Positions 22,517-34,110 of a DNA stretch of 64,000 nucleotides are shown here, in pieces. The DNA comes from Vicia villosa (taxonomy: Eukaryota > Streptophyta > Magnoliopsida > Fabales > Fabaceae): the NCBI RefSeq assembly GCF_029867415.1, contig NC_081183.1, forward strand, positions 116,922,514 through 116,986,513, read 5' to 3'. Below the pieces are notes generated by a model. It ran no database searches. It was not told the origin of the DNA and worked only from the letters and a program-made list of their open reading frames with translations. Positions within the stretch are counted from its first letter, which is position 1. Every line of letters begins with the position of its first letter. The position numbers were made by a program, and so were the translations under genes.

Positions 22517-23485
22517 CTCATAGCAAGCAGCAATGTCGAAGATGTAATGAGGGTGAAGGATGAACTCAATAAGGAGTTCGATATGAAGGATCTGGGAGCC
22601 GCTTCCAGGATTCTTGGAATTGACATTCAAAGAGATATAAAGAAGTCGAAGTTATGCTTATCTCAAGAGGCATATCTACGAAAGATTCTCGAAAGGTTTG
22701 GTATGTCAAATTCGAAGCCAGTTGTGACTCCGACAAACCTTCAATTCAAGCTGAGTATTGATCAGTGTCCCAGTACTGATGTTGAAAGAGCCTATATGAA
22801 TAGCATCTCATATGCTAATATAGTTGGTTCTTTGATGTATGCTATGGTCTGTACTAGACCCGATATAGCATATGCAGTAAGTCTTGTAAGCAGGTACATG
22901 GCGAATTCTGGAAAGGCTCACTGGCAAGTATTGAAGTGGATTTTAAGGTACATAAATGGGTCTCTGAACAGGGTCGTAATTTATGGTGGAACCTTGGGTG
23001 AAGATAGTAAAGCAGCAATCGAAGGATATGTCGACTCTAATTATGCAGGTTGTATGGATTCTAGAAAATCTATTTCTGGATATGTTTTCACTATGTTTGA
23101 CACATCAATTAGTTGGAAAGCAACACTTTAGGAGGTTGTTGCTCTATCAACCACTAAAGCAGAATATATTTCCCTCACTGAAGCTGTGAAAGAAGCATTG
23201 TGGCTTGAAGGTTTTGCAAAGGAGCTGAAACTTCAAGGTCGAGGTATCACTGTTAAATGTGATAGTCAAAGTGCAATACACCTGTCAAAGAATTCAGCCT
23301 ATCATGAGCGAACTAAGCACATTGATGTGAGGCTGCATTTCGTCAGAGGAGTAATCGAACGTGGAGAAGTCCAAGTGCTGAAGGTTTCGACTGAGGACAA
23401 TGCTGCTGATATGATCACAAAGACATTGCCGAGTTGCAAGTTTTTCCACTGTATGCAGTTGATAAAGCTGCATGAAGAAAGCTAG
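22517..23485 (+). pseudogene. Reverse transcriptase C-terminus and RNase H of copia element C
   Basis: From 22517 the frame reads copia pol: LIAS, then KDELNKEFDMKDLGAASRIL, ILGIDIQRD, SRYMANSGKAHWQVLKWILR, GYVDSNYAG and SISGYVF. A TAG at 23129 interrupts RNase H. The frame continues EVVALSTTKAEYISL to KHIDVRLHFVRG and the C-terminus, ending at 23485. The N-terminal pol and gag lie left of the window, separated by insertion of element A just after the position of the catalytic YVDD block. The stop replaces a residue that is usually Gln, so CAG to TAG is likely. Confidence 0.88.
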
Positions 23486-23528
23486 TTTTCTCCCTTGATG
23501 TTGTAGAGTTAGGTCCAAGGTGGAGATT

Positions 23529-23972
23529 TGTGAGATATTAGATCGAACTCTAGTATGGTCGAAGGGTAGCTTCTTGGTTTGACAGGATTAAGCATGAAGT
23601 CAAAGGTTGTTCGCATGCTTGTGTCGAAGATGCTAGGGTTGTTAGCATGTTAAATTAGGTTTAGTGTTTTAACCCTAATTTGTTAAGTTAGTCTGTCTAT
23701 TAAGTTGGCTTGTGTAATGGGCCTTGTGGAAAAAGCGCATTAGTTAGTATGTTAGGTTTTATTATAAATAGCATACTAGTCTCTCATCATTGCTAAGCTA
23801 CAAATCCTAATTTAGGGTGAGAGAGGTTATTTGTTATTCTTGTAAACTTGTAATCTTGTTTAAAGAGAAAGTAAAAGAATAGCAGTTATAACCAATTCTT
23901 GTGTTCTTCTTCTTCCTTGTTCTTTACTCTTCCCTTGCATTATACTTTGTTCTTGGTATTGAATTCACAACA
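23529..23972 (+). mobile_element. 3' LTR of copia element C (about 444 bp)
   Basis: It follows the polypurine-like AAGGTGGAGATTTG, starts TGTGAGATATTAG and ends TTCACAACA. It has a TATA-like TTATAAATAG at about 23761 and a T-rich 3' part, the size and layout of Tork-type copia LTRs. The next bases (TTAAT) would be the target duplication. Confidence 0.75.
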
Positions 23973-24179
23973 TTAATGTTATTTCCTTTTCAGTCTCTTT
24001 TATTATTTCCTTCTTTTTATTTATTTTGTTGATGACAAAAGAGGGAGTAAGATAATATGTATTTAAGCTCCTGAACATGATAGTTTTATTCTTGCTTAAA
24101 TTTTGAAGAGTTATTTATTATGCTTTAAAAGTTCAATTTAATTAACCTAGATAGAACTTAGGGGGCTTATAAACCTCAC
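23973..24179 (+). mobile_element. 3' untranslated region of Sirevirus-like element D, left part
   Basis: TTGATGACAAAAGAGGGAGT and TAGGGGGCTTATAAACC resemble the repeated polypurine tracts of element A. The sequence continues at 29572 after removal of the solo LTR and one CTCAC copy. Bases 24175-24179 are the left target duplication. Element C lies immediately upstream, so C probably inserted in D. Confidence 0.6.
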
Positions 24180-24335
24180 TGTAACTCGGTGGGAGAACTG
24201 ACTTTTATTTTATTTCGCAAAAAAATGTTGCGGTAAGCAAGAGTCGCCACTGACTTTTATTTTATCCAATTTGGAAAGGCAAAACGAACAGGAAAGACAT
24301 TTTTTGAAAGAGATTGAGTTCGGGGGTAAGTTATA

Positions 24336-24937
24336 CAAAGGGAAGGTGTAAGCACTCTTTGTTAGACATGGCAACAAAACCCATACCCGCGGGTATCCAC
24401 CCGAACCCGTTCCGAAGTTGACGGGGAAACCCCGCTTTGACTGGGTTTGGGTTCGGGTTTGGGTTTTCCCCGATCACCAAATATGGGGACGGGTCGGATA
24501 ATGGGGACACTAGTACCCACCCCGAACCCGACCCGTTTATTTCATTATATACATTATTATTTATTTATGATAAATTATAATATTAAATATGTGGTAAATG
24601 TTTTAGTAATTTGATTTGTATTTATTATTTAAAATATTTGAAATGTATCTATAGAATATTTTGAGATTATTTTATTTTATCATTTATAATGTAATTTGAT
24701 TTTGGAAAAAATAAATATTTCAATTAAAAAATTGATTTTACTAAATGGATGGTGGTGGGACAGAGATACCCGAACCCGTTTGGGACGGGTTTGGGTTTTA
24801 TTTCTTCTTCCCCGTTTGGGTTTGGGGCAGGGAACGGGGATTGTTTGGGGATTCGGGTTTGGGTTTGGGGGAGGTAAAAACCGTCCCCGACCCGCCCCGT
24901 TGCCATGCCTACTCTTTGTATCCATGGTTATCCATGG
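24336..24937 (-). other. Two-hairpin module, split by a MITE
   Basis: Hairpin 2 equivalent at 24336-24361 (arms CAAAG/CTTTG, inner GTG/CAC) and hairpin 1 equivalent CCATGG-TTAT-CCATGG at 24922-24937. The hAT MITE at 24363-24911 sits between them. Confidence 0.65.
24363..24911. mobile_element. hAT-type MITE, 549 bp, 8-bp target duplication CTCTTTGT
   Basis: Terminal inverted repeats TAGACATGGCAAC...GTTGCCATGCCTA are flanked by CTCTTTGT at 24355-24362 and 24912-24919. The 8-bp duplication and Ac-like ends place it in hAT. The subterminal regions are packed with GGGTTTGGG / CCCGAACCCG motifs around an AT-rich centre. It has no transposase; short frames on both strands come from the G-rich repeats. 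Confidence 0.92.
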
Positions 24938-25392
24938 GCTCTTAATTGCTTAGCTCACTTTATTTGTTTTGAATTGTTTGAAAAGTGTCGTGTGTGTTTA
25001 AAAAAACATTTTGATTTTTTGAGAATGTCTGAAAAGACTATGTTAGAAAACATGGTGTGAAAAGCGTTTGATTTGTTTGAATAGATTATGAGCAAGCACT
25101 TAAGAGTTACCTACCCTAAATTCGTAAGGTCTTTCCTATTCTAAAGACTTTCCTTGAACGATAGTACTATTCATACCATATAAGGGTAGGTAGTCCTATA
25201 CATTAGATGTGCGGTCATCGAAGGATCATCGAATCGTCATAGGGGCTATCCATTCCATAAAGAGGGTAGGAATTCCTATGAGATGTGAATAGTCATAAAG
25301 GCAACCAGTAAGGATACCTTAGCCAGCGAAGGGACTATCACCATTTAATCGAGGGACAAGATCATTTATACCGAAGGCGACATCGAAGGGAC

Positions 25393-25394
<2 letters not shown>

Positions 25395-25460
<66 letters not shown>
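25395..25460. repeat. (AT)n microsatellite
   Basis: About 33 perfect AT dinucleotides inside the solo LTR. Confidence 0.98.
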
Positions 25461-25462
<2 letters not shown>

Positions 25463-26592
25463 CCTTTGTTGCATTTCAAACCAGGCGTACAAGATCTTAA
25501 ATAATTAGCTATTTTGTTACAAATCTTAAATATTTAACTATTTTAACTTCTCATGTTAATAACCCTATGCTAATGAAAGAAGAGTTTTTAAATATATATT
25601 TAAATTCAATTTTTCACACATTCAAATAAAATTCAAAGGCTCAAGAACACTTCAATAGATAAAATCAATTTTATGGTTGTGGAGTGGTGTTACCATTCAA
25701 TGTGGAAGGGCATTTTAGTATATTCGAAAACATTTTATTTTCTTATATGATAGATGTCATTATTTTGTTTATGTTCAATGGAGCTTTTGTCTAAAAACAA
25801 AATCAAATATGCAATGATTATATTAAAATTTTAATGTGATCTATGTAATAAATTTTAATGATAGACAGACAACATCTTAGAAAATTTGACACAATAGTAA
25901 TGGTTTGATGTTGGAATAGAGAGTTGAATGGATAAGTAAGTCATGGGGGATTAAAAGAATTAAGAAATTATTTTGAAAAATGGTGTGGAGTGTAAAGAGA
26001 AGAAAATGGGTGGCTTGAAGTGAAGGGAGTCTCACACGGTATGGGGGTCAGGTCCATAGATTCACGTGACATATATGTCATCAATAACAATGTCAAAAAA
26101 AATTTAATATTAATTGTTATTTATTATAAAGTATTTTAAGGGCTTTTATTAATATGATACACGTATACTTTCTCCTCCATACCATAAGCTGCTATTAAGT
26201 TCAAAATAATAAAATTAAATAAGTGATTATTTTGAAAATATTGCAATTTTATTACTTTATTTGTTATTTGTTTTCTTATTCATGTATAAATGAAAAACAG
26301 TTTATTTTATTAAATACTAAAATTAAGTCAAGATTACGATAAATTAACTTATAGACTATAATTATTAAATATTTATATTAAAAAAAAGGTTTGTAAAAAA
26401 TAAATCTATTTTTGCATGACCACTTTATACACTAAAATTAATTCCAAAACAAAAATTAATTTTATTTTGAAAGCATGAATTTTCTTATATATTATATTTC
26501 TTTTTAAAAGAAAGAATTTTGGAAACTCGGGGCTAGAAAATGTTGAAATAATCTATTTCGAATAACTTTTGTAAATGTAATAATAACTTTTG

Positions 26593-26719
<127 letters not shown>

Positions 26720-27510
26720 AGAATGAATCTCAACCATTAGATTTTAAAATAAATGGTGGAGATTATGGGTGAATTTTTTTTATCTCTCTTTGATCTTTTA
26801 TTTTAATGAAGGAGTAGAAAGAAAAAAATATTCACACATAATCTCCACCATTTATTTTAAAATTCAATGGTTCAAATTCATTCTCAGATTATCATATAAA
26901 GAAGGTATTCTTATATGATATGTCATATCATGACTATAATAATGCAAAGGGGCTGTGAGATAAAATGGAGAAAAATATTTGCGAAAATAAATTCAAATTT
27001 TATCATTAATTTAAATTTAAATTTTATGAATCATATTTATGTGTAATAAGATTATTCATAATTGTAGTTAATGTATTATATCTTTTAAATTCATTTAAAA
27101 ATAATAATAACATGGTCCATTTATAAGATTTAATCAGATTCAAATATAGAAAACAAATATTATAAATTAAATATCTTACTTTTTATGTAATAATAAAATA
27201 TTGTTTAAAATAGTAAAAATAAGATAATTGAAAATATAAGGTGAAAATGATAAAGCATAACATGATAAATAAAAAATTAAGTCATTATTGTTTATAATAT
27301 AAAAAAATAAAGTAAAAAATGATTAAAAAACATAATATTAAAAATTAATGAGATTGGATAATAATATTATATTTTGCAAACAAAAATAGAAGAGTTGATT
27401 AGGATTTAGGTTAGAGAAGAATTAATAAAAGAAAATATGAAAGTAAAAGAAATGCATAAAATTGAGAAAATAAAGAGAGAGGAGTGAGAATAAGAGAGAG
27501 ATAAGAGGGT

Positions 27511-28068
27511 TGAGAAAGATAATGAAAAAGGTAAGAAGTAGTATATAGGTTGAGTATGTGGTTAGATAATCTTGCATTGGAAAGGTAATAAAAATAATTA
27601 ATATTATATTATGACTTTGATATATCATTTTTAAAAAATAGTGTAGAAAGCAAATAAAAAATAATGAATAAGCTTATACATTAGGTAACAAATGAAAGAA
27701 GTGCAATGAGAGCATCCATGTGGCAGCCTAAATGAGTAGCATGACATAATTGGAATTTTCGCAACTATCAATTTTCTTATATGATAGATTGAGAAAGATA
27801 ATGAAAAAGGTAAGAAGTAGTATATAGGTTGAGTATGTGGTTAGATAATCTTGCATTGGAAAGGTAATAAAAATAATTAATATTATATTATGACTTTGAT
27901 ATATCATTTTTAAAAAATAGTGTAGAAAGCAAATAAAAAATAATGAATAAGCTTATACATTAGGTAACAAATGAAAGAAGTGCAATGAGAGCATCCATGT
28001 GGCAGCCTAAATGAGTAGCAGGACATAATTGGAATTTTCGCAACTATCAATTTTCTTATATGATAGAT
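27511..28068. repeat. 279-bp tandem duplication
   Basis: 27511-27789 is followed directly by a second copy at 27790-28068. I see one difference (GCATGACAT versus GCAGGACAT near 28020), so the duplication is recent. It lies inside the minus-strand solo LTR. Confidence 0.93.
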
Positions 28069-29430
28069 ACCTCTCATAATAGAACAAAACAACTATGGCC
28101 AACCACAAGGAAGACAAGAACAATAATGATTCAAACAACATCAACACAAATCAAACCCATCAATGGCAACACGATGCAAGCGACAATCGAAAATTAAAGC
28201 GGAAAAGCATTACCGAATAGATTCGACCGAAGATCTGAAGGTTGAGAAATGGTTGTTTCCGACGAGGCCAAGTGATGGCAGTGTTGGATCAGTTTTGCGT
28301 TGGAATCGGAGGGCTCACGGTGGTGCTGCGCGCAAGGGAGAGATTGACGACGGGAGGGTGGTCGACGGAATCGGATCTGATTTTGCAGTCAATCTTCCTC
28401 TTCTCTTTTCGGTACAAGAGGATCCGCGTGTGCGTTTGGAATGCAAGGGGCGGTTCGCACAGTTGTTCGCCGGAACTGTGTCGGTGTTGAAGTGCTTCAC
28501 GGCGGAGTTTTTTCTTCTCTATTTCTCTACAGAAAAACAACAACAAAAAACCTGTACAAAATCGTATTATTTTGACTTATTTTTATGTTAATAATTTGAA
28601 TGTTTGGAAGTTAAATTTCATGGTTTGGACATTTTATGAAGGTCTGCCAATTGGTTAGAAACTATGTACAGAAGTGTATGAAATATAAACCGTGGGAGTG
28701 ATTAGAATTTTGGGATTGACTCAAGAATGCGATTTTGGTTTGTTAGTGTATGAAAAAAAAAGTTTTTGATGGGAAAATTGTTGTCACAAATTTATGTGAA
28801 ATTTTGAAGGCTGATGGAGAGATTCATGAGGCATTGTTTGTAATGAGCGAGGAATCCCTTTTTTTTTTGTCAAAACAAGGTTATCAATGGTTTGACTTTT
28901 GTGAGGAATATTTTTGAGAAAGTTGGTTAGAAAAGTGGGGAAGGTTTCTGCCTAAATAAAAATTAAGATTGTTGATATATGTACAAAAGTTAGCCTGAAT
29001 CAAAAGAAAAAGTTTATGTTTGGTACGTGAATGGGATTTTGTGGGAGAAAATAGGGTTCGTGAATTGTTAGTATTTATAAGAGAAAAATTAGGTTAAACA
29101 AAATAGGAAATTAATTAAGGCAAAAGAAAATCAAATCAAATATTTTAACGTTGATTGACTTAGACCCAAAGCTAAATGAGAAATTGCCTTTTTATATTTT
29201 TTATGATTTTTTGACTATTTTATGAAGAAAATCATGAATTAAATAAAAAATAATATTTTGAAAAATACCTTAAATAAAGAAAACGAAAATTAAAAAATAA
29301 AATATTTTTTGGTTATTTTTGAATTAAAAAAGTAAAAATTGATTAAGAAAACTATTTTTTTTTTTTTGTGATTTTTTAACATAAATGAAAATGAAGTTAG
29401 TGACAAATAAATAAATAAAAGTGAAAAACG

Positions 29431-29505
29431 TCAGAAGTGAGGTTCGAGCCCGAGACCTCTCGCTCTTGTACCTTTTAAGGTCAAATTCTTACCAACTGTG
29501 CAACG
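29431..29505 (-). other. tRNA-like relic in the solo LTR
   Basis: On the minus strand GCACAGTTGGTAAGA (A-box-like) is followed about 35 nt later by GGCTCGAACCTC (B-box-like). The spacing fits a tRNA, but the acceptor ends do not pair. It is probably a decayed tRNA or SINE head close to the LTR 5' end. Confidence 0.4.
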
Positions 29506-29571
29506 TCATTTATTCGAAATAAAGTGACATTTGCAAATATATGAGGGCAAATTTTGGAGTACAACACTCAC

Positions 29572-29693
29572 CCTTAGGACTATTAGGCTCAGGGGGAGCT
29601 TACAAACCTCAGTCCCTGAAGTCAACTTGTTAATTAAATTAACAACCATTGTTATTAAATACTTGTGTTTGTCATCATAAAAAAAGAGGAGAT
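29572..29693 (+). mobile_element. 3' untranslated region of element D, right part with polypurine tracts
   Basis: CTCAGGGGGAGCTTACAAACC and AAAAAAAGAGGAGATT just before the LTR repeat the polypurine pattern seen in element A. It continues the host sequence interrupted by the solo LTR. Confidence 0.65.
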
Positions 29694-30846
29694 TTTTGGA
29701 ACAAAATTGGTTTGTACCATATCCCTAAGGTTTTCATGATAACAAGGTATTTAAAGAACAATTAGGTATACTAATATATGTTCAAGTCTACAGGACCGTA
29801 GATTAAAATTTGTGATAGAAGTTAAGTTTTGGAACTGAAGTTGAACATTCAAGAGAAGCTTGAAGAACGTGATTCTGAAGGATCAGAACCTGGGCATGAG
29901 ACTATGAAGACTTAGACTTTGAAGGAAGTCAACTTCTAAAGACCAAACTCTAAATAAATTCAACATCTGAAGATATAGACTCTGAAGACTCAGAATTTGA
30001 AGATGGTCAACGCTAGGATCAAGAAGACTCTGAAAGGTCACTATCAGACTCAAAAAGTCATTTTGTCTTCTTCTGATCACGTGCAGAACCAAACAAAATT
30101 TGTACAGACAATGGGGATGGAACAGATAATTCCTTTTGAAGTAAAATTCAAATGTATTTTTCAAGGGATTAGCCATACCAAGTAACATCCCTATGTCTCT
30201 GATCAAAGCTTCTACAAGACTCATGTGTGCAAGAAGTCTTCTTCAACGACTCTTTTATGTCTCTCTATATAAGGAGTTGAACACTTGAAGAAACTAACAA
30301 CGAACCATTGACAAACAAATAGTTGCTATTGTGTCAAATCAAAAGCATAAGTTCAACTTAAAATTTCTTAACACCTATTTATCTTATAAATTCTTAAATC
30401 TTAAGAGTCTTTTGTGTTGTATTATTTTTACACCTATGATTGTATATCAAGTGTAATACCCAAACAATCTTTCATTTTTAAGTTAGATTGTTAGAAATCT
30501 CTTGCTTGTGTGATTTAGCATTTGAAGTCTCTTGCTTATATGCTAGAGCATTAGAAGTTGCTTACTTGTGTGTTTAAGCATTGAAAGTCTCTTGCTTGTG
30601 TGCTTGAGCATTTGTAGATAATTGTTTTTATAGTGAAATCCCTTGGAAGTGCAAGAGAGTTGGACCACTCCTGATTTGTGGGAGGAACCAAGATATATCG
30701 CTTGTGTCTCTCTTTCCTTTACTCTCTATCTTTGACTAATTTGTATAAGATTCTAGACCTTGTGTTCAGGATCTAATCAGAGGTTTTAGAAAAGAAAGAA
30801 AAAACTAACACAATTCAACCCCCTTCTTGTGTTTTTCCCACCTTCA
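29694..30846 (+). mobile_element. 3' LTR of Sirevirus-like element D (about 1.15 kb)
   Basis: The start TTTTGGAACAAAATTGG resembles a Sirevirus LTR start with the expected TG mutated. The end, CAACCCCCTTCTTGTG...CACCTTCA, resembles the end of the element B LTR. A TATA-like CTATATAAGG lies at about 30263. The body is rich in GACTCTGAAGA-type repeats. It ends inside a minus-strand hAT-like pseudogene. TTATC (30847-30851) would be the duplication, but the left partner is not visible. Confidence 0.75.
30492..30611 (+). repeat. 30-bp unit repeated four times in the LTR of element D
   Basis: Four units on the pattern GAAGTCTCTTGCTTGTGTG...GAGCATT, each with a few changes. They lie downstream of the TATA box, so they would be transcribed. 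Confidence 0.85.
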
Positions 30847-32645
30847 TTATCTTCGAGAAGAGAACAACCAAATCGTTTTTTTGAATGAACATCATTAAGA
30901 TCAGGAATCTCAATATCATGTTTTTCACAAAAAGACATCACAGAAGCAAACAATTCATCCCAACCAATTTCTCTTAATTCTTGAATAAGAGTTTTTGTTG
31001 TACAAACCAAATACATAACATTGGGTTCATCCTGAGATTGTTGTTGTAAAGCTTGATAACGCATATTTGTGATCCCCATAATTTCTTTCATCAAATGTAA
31101 TATGAATATGAAATCAAATGACTTTAAAAAATTGTAAGCACTAACAGCATCTCCACGCAAAGCATAACTTAATCCTTCATTTTCAAATTTTCTTGAAACA
31201 AAATAAGTTACTTCATACATATTTATCAACTTATAAATATAAGAGAAGTGTGATTCCTAATGATTATCCCCAGCTCGCACGAAAGTACCAATTTGATTTT
31301 CACCTTTACCAGTTACAATCTCACCAATCTCTAATTAATGTTCCTTTTCATCTAATTGGGAAGCTTGTAACTCGTCATGGCACTTTGTAGAAGAACAACC
31401 AATATTGACTATTAAAGTTAGCTTCTTAAAGAGTTGTTGAATTGGTTTAACTTCTCTTGATGTAATAACCTTGAAATCGATGAGCAAAACAAAAACCACA
31501 ATATGCATAAGAATAATCCTTCATAAATAGTGCTTGTAAACCATTCCATTCTCCTCTCATATTGTTAGCACCATCATACCTTTGACCATGAAAGTTAGAG
31601 ACATCAAGGTTATGCAGAGAAAGTATATTACAAACTTTTTGCTTAAGAGTTAAAGATATATTATCAGTAACATGTGCAAGGTCAAAAAATATTTCTTGTA
31701 TAAAACCATAGTTATCAACAAATCTCAGAACAAAAGACATTTGCTCTTTTTTGGATTCATCACTCGCTTCGTCTATAATTATACAAAATTTGGATTAGAT
31801 GTAAAGTATACTTGTTATTAGATGGAGTATTTTCCAACACAACTTTTGAATTAGATGTAAAGTATACTTGTTATTAGATGGAGTATTTTCCAACACAACT
31901 TTTGCAACTTCATCATTGTAACATGCTAATATTTTTATCAATTCAAGAAAATTATATTGCTTTAATGATTTTGTACTTTCATCATGACCTCTAAAAGCAC
32001 ACGCTTGAAAAGTTAATCAACAAACAGTGTCAATTAAAGTTTTGAGACGTAGTCGATTCTTCATAACTTCAATTGAATTTTAAGCTTGAATAATATTTCT
32101 AATGTGATCATCTTGAATCAACAAGTCTTGACAAGCTTTATATCATTGTTATATGGTGAACCAGGATATTTCCCTATGTGTTTAAGAAATTCACAATTCT
32201 TTTCATTTTTAACTTTCTTTCAATCTCTAAAACCTGTAGAAATGAAGACATCAAACCAGGACGTCCACTTGGTCTTTCGTTAAAAAGATAACATGGTAAG
32301 CAATAAGCAGCATCTTCTGAAGATGAATATTCTAACCATGAAGGAAAAAGGCTAAACCAAGCGTCTTTGATGGTCTTCTTTATCAGACAATGGATATTGC
32401 TCTAAATTCATTTAATATGAATCCCATTTTAAATAAGCTCTTTGAATGTCATTCATTTGATTTACATGATATTCTCGCAGTGAAGGACGTTTTCCAGGAT
32501 CACGTTCTAAAGAATTTTCACTGTCTTCCGAACAAACTATATTAACGTTTTCTTTAATTCTTTGAGGTTCAGACATAGGTGTTAAATTCTCTTTATCTCT
32601 TTCTTTCCTCTTAAAAAAAACAATTTTTTTACTCTTCGTTGTCAC
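30847..32645 (-). pseudogene. hAT/ZMYM1-like (TTF-type zinc finger) pseudogene
   Basis: Starting at 32645 on the minus strand the frame carries the N-terminal family motif RDPGKRPSLREYHVNQMNDI. Further down are the DUF4371-like core (MSFVLRFVDNYGFIQEIFF, then GQRYDGANNMRGEWNGLQAL and a YCGFCFAH block at 31460-31740) and REVKPIQQLFKKLT, RAGDNH-stop-ES and the NMRYQALQQQSQD helix to about 30847. Such genes are domesticated or mobile hAT relatives. Several frameshifts and stops (for example near 31257 and 31337) and loss of the C-terminus at the D insertion mark it as dead. The segment 31795-31910 contains a short direct duplication (ATTAGATGTAAAGTATACTT). Confidence 0.8.
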
Positions 32646-33400
32646 TTTTGTGTTGCATAATCAATTAAATAAATTAACACAACACAACAAAATTCTAAAA
32701 TTCTCTAAGTTTCAATCTCACACATATTAGTAAATTTTTAACTTCGTGATAAATTAAATCAAATCAATATGAGTTTATAATCCAGGCCTTTATTTCTAAC
32801 GAGTATCTAACATTCAAATTTGGTATTGGAATTCTAGAATTTGGAGATAATCATATTGTTGATGATTTACAAGTTAAATAAATCAAAGAACATCAACAAA
32901 TTTAAAGAGTTAATACAATTACTTCAAGATGAAGAATATATCACATAGGAAAATTCAGAATTATCTAAAAAAATATTTTGAAGTATCAAATGAAGAATCA
33001 TCTAAAAAGCATTTAATGAATCATCAAAAGAATTAGATGAAGAGCTATATGAAGAATCAATTCAAAATTATTTAATAAATGATCAAAAGAATTGGATGAC
33101 GAATTATCTGAAAAGTTATTTGAAGTATCATCAAAAGAATCTGATAAGGTTTAAAAAAAAATCATTTGAAATGTCATCAAAAGAATTGAATAAAAAACTA
33201 TCTGAAGTGTCATTTTAAGCTTCATAAAAAAGAATCATATAAAGCCTCGTATGAAGAAGCATAAAAACCCAAGATGTAAATCTCTGCTTTAAACTACATC
33301 TAAAAATGTGATGAAATAAGCACTCTTTCTTATAAAATTTACTAATTAAGTATAAAAATGTGTAAACACGTTCATTATATATTGAGCAATAAAACATGCA
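32646..33400. other. Intergenic stretch with degenerate repeats
   Basis: No gene was seen. Between about 32940 and 33220 the motif ATCATCAAAAGAATTGGATGA recurs in degraded form with variable spacing (GAATCATCTAAAAAGCAT, GAATTAGATGAAGAGC). It may be an old tandem repeat or the eroded acidic-repeat part of a gene. Confidence 0.4.
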
Positions 33401-33410
33401 TAAATTAGAA

Positions 33411-33838
33411 GGGTTAATATCTATTTTCACCCCTGTCATATGGAGTTGGTTCGAAAAATCCCCCTACCAAAAAAAAGTTGCAAGAATTCCCCTAACATTT
33501 GAAGATCTCTCGTTTTAAACCTTGTAAAAAATTTAGTTTTGAAACCAACCTTGCCACTTGAAGGACTCTATCATTTTGAACCCTGTAAATTATTTTTTTT
33601 AGTAAAACCAACCTCGCCCGTTATATTCCATAGGGTTTAAAATAACATAATCTACAAGATTATAAGATTCAAAATGACCGAATCTTCAAATGACAAGGTT
33701 GGTTTTAAAAACAAATATTTTACAAGGTTTAAAATGAGAGAATCTTCAAATGTTGGGGGAATTCTTGCAACTTTTTTTTTGGCAGAGGGGTTATTCAAAC
33801 CAACCCCATATGGCTGGGGTGAAAATAGGTATTAACCC
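33411..33838. mobile_element. MULE-like foldback MITE, 428 bp, 10-bp duplication TAAATTAGAA
   Basis: Ends GGGTTAATATC...GGTATTAACCC. The two halves are inverted copies over nearly their whole length (about 200 bp per arm, few mismatches). TAAATTAGAA flanks both sides (33401-33410 and 33839-33848). A 9-11 bp duplication with long inverted repeats fits Mutator-like elements. Transcription through it would give a long hairpin. Confidence 0.88.
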
Positions 33839-34110
33839 TAAATTAGAACTACCACGTTTTGGTTCATAAATTAGAAATAAATTGAGTCTGATCACCTTGG
33901 AGTTGGAGAAGTACATTCCTTTCTGCATCTAATACCGCATATTTTTAACAATTCCTAACTATAATATATTAATCTTACTAATACCAAAACAAACAATACC
34001 ACTAGTAATTAATATAAATGAAGTAATTTATCAAAGAAATAAAGTGCTAAGTACTAGTAACAGTGGTACAGTGACAACATACACCGCCGTCGTAACAACG
34101 ACCACCTTAC

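Noticed and set aside
28163..28591. 142-codon frame in a GC-richer block
   Set aside because: Lies in a solo LTR on the strand opposite to its transcription, shows no domain, and other frames of similar length overlap it.
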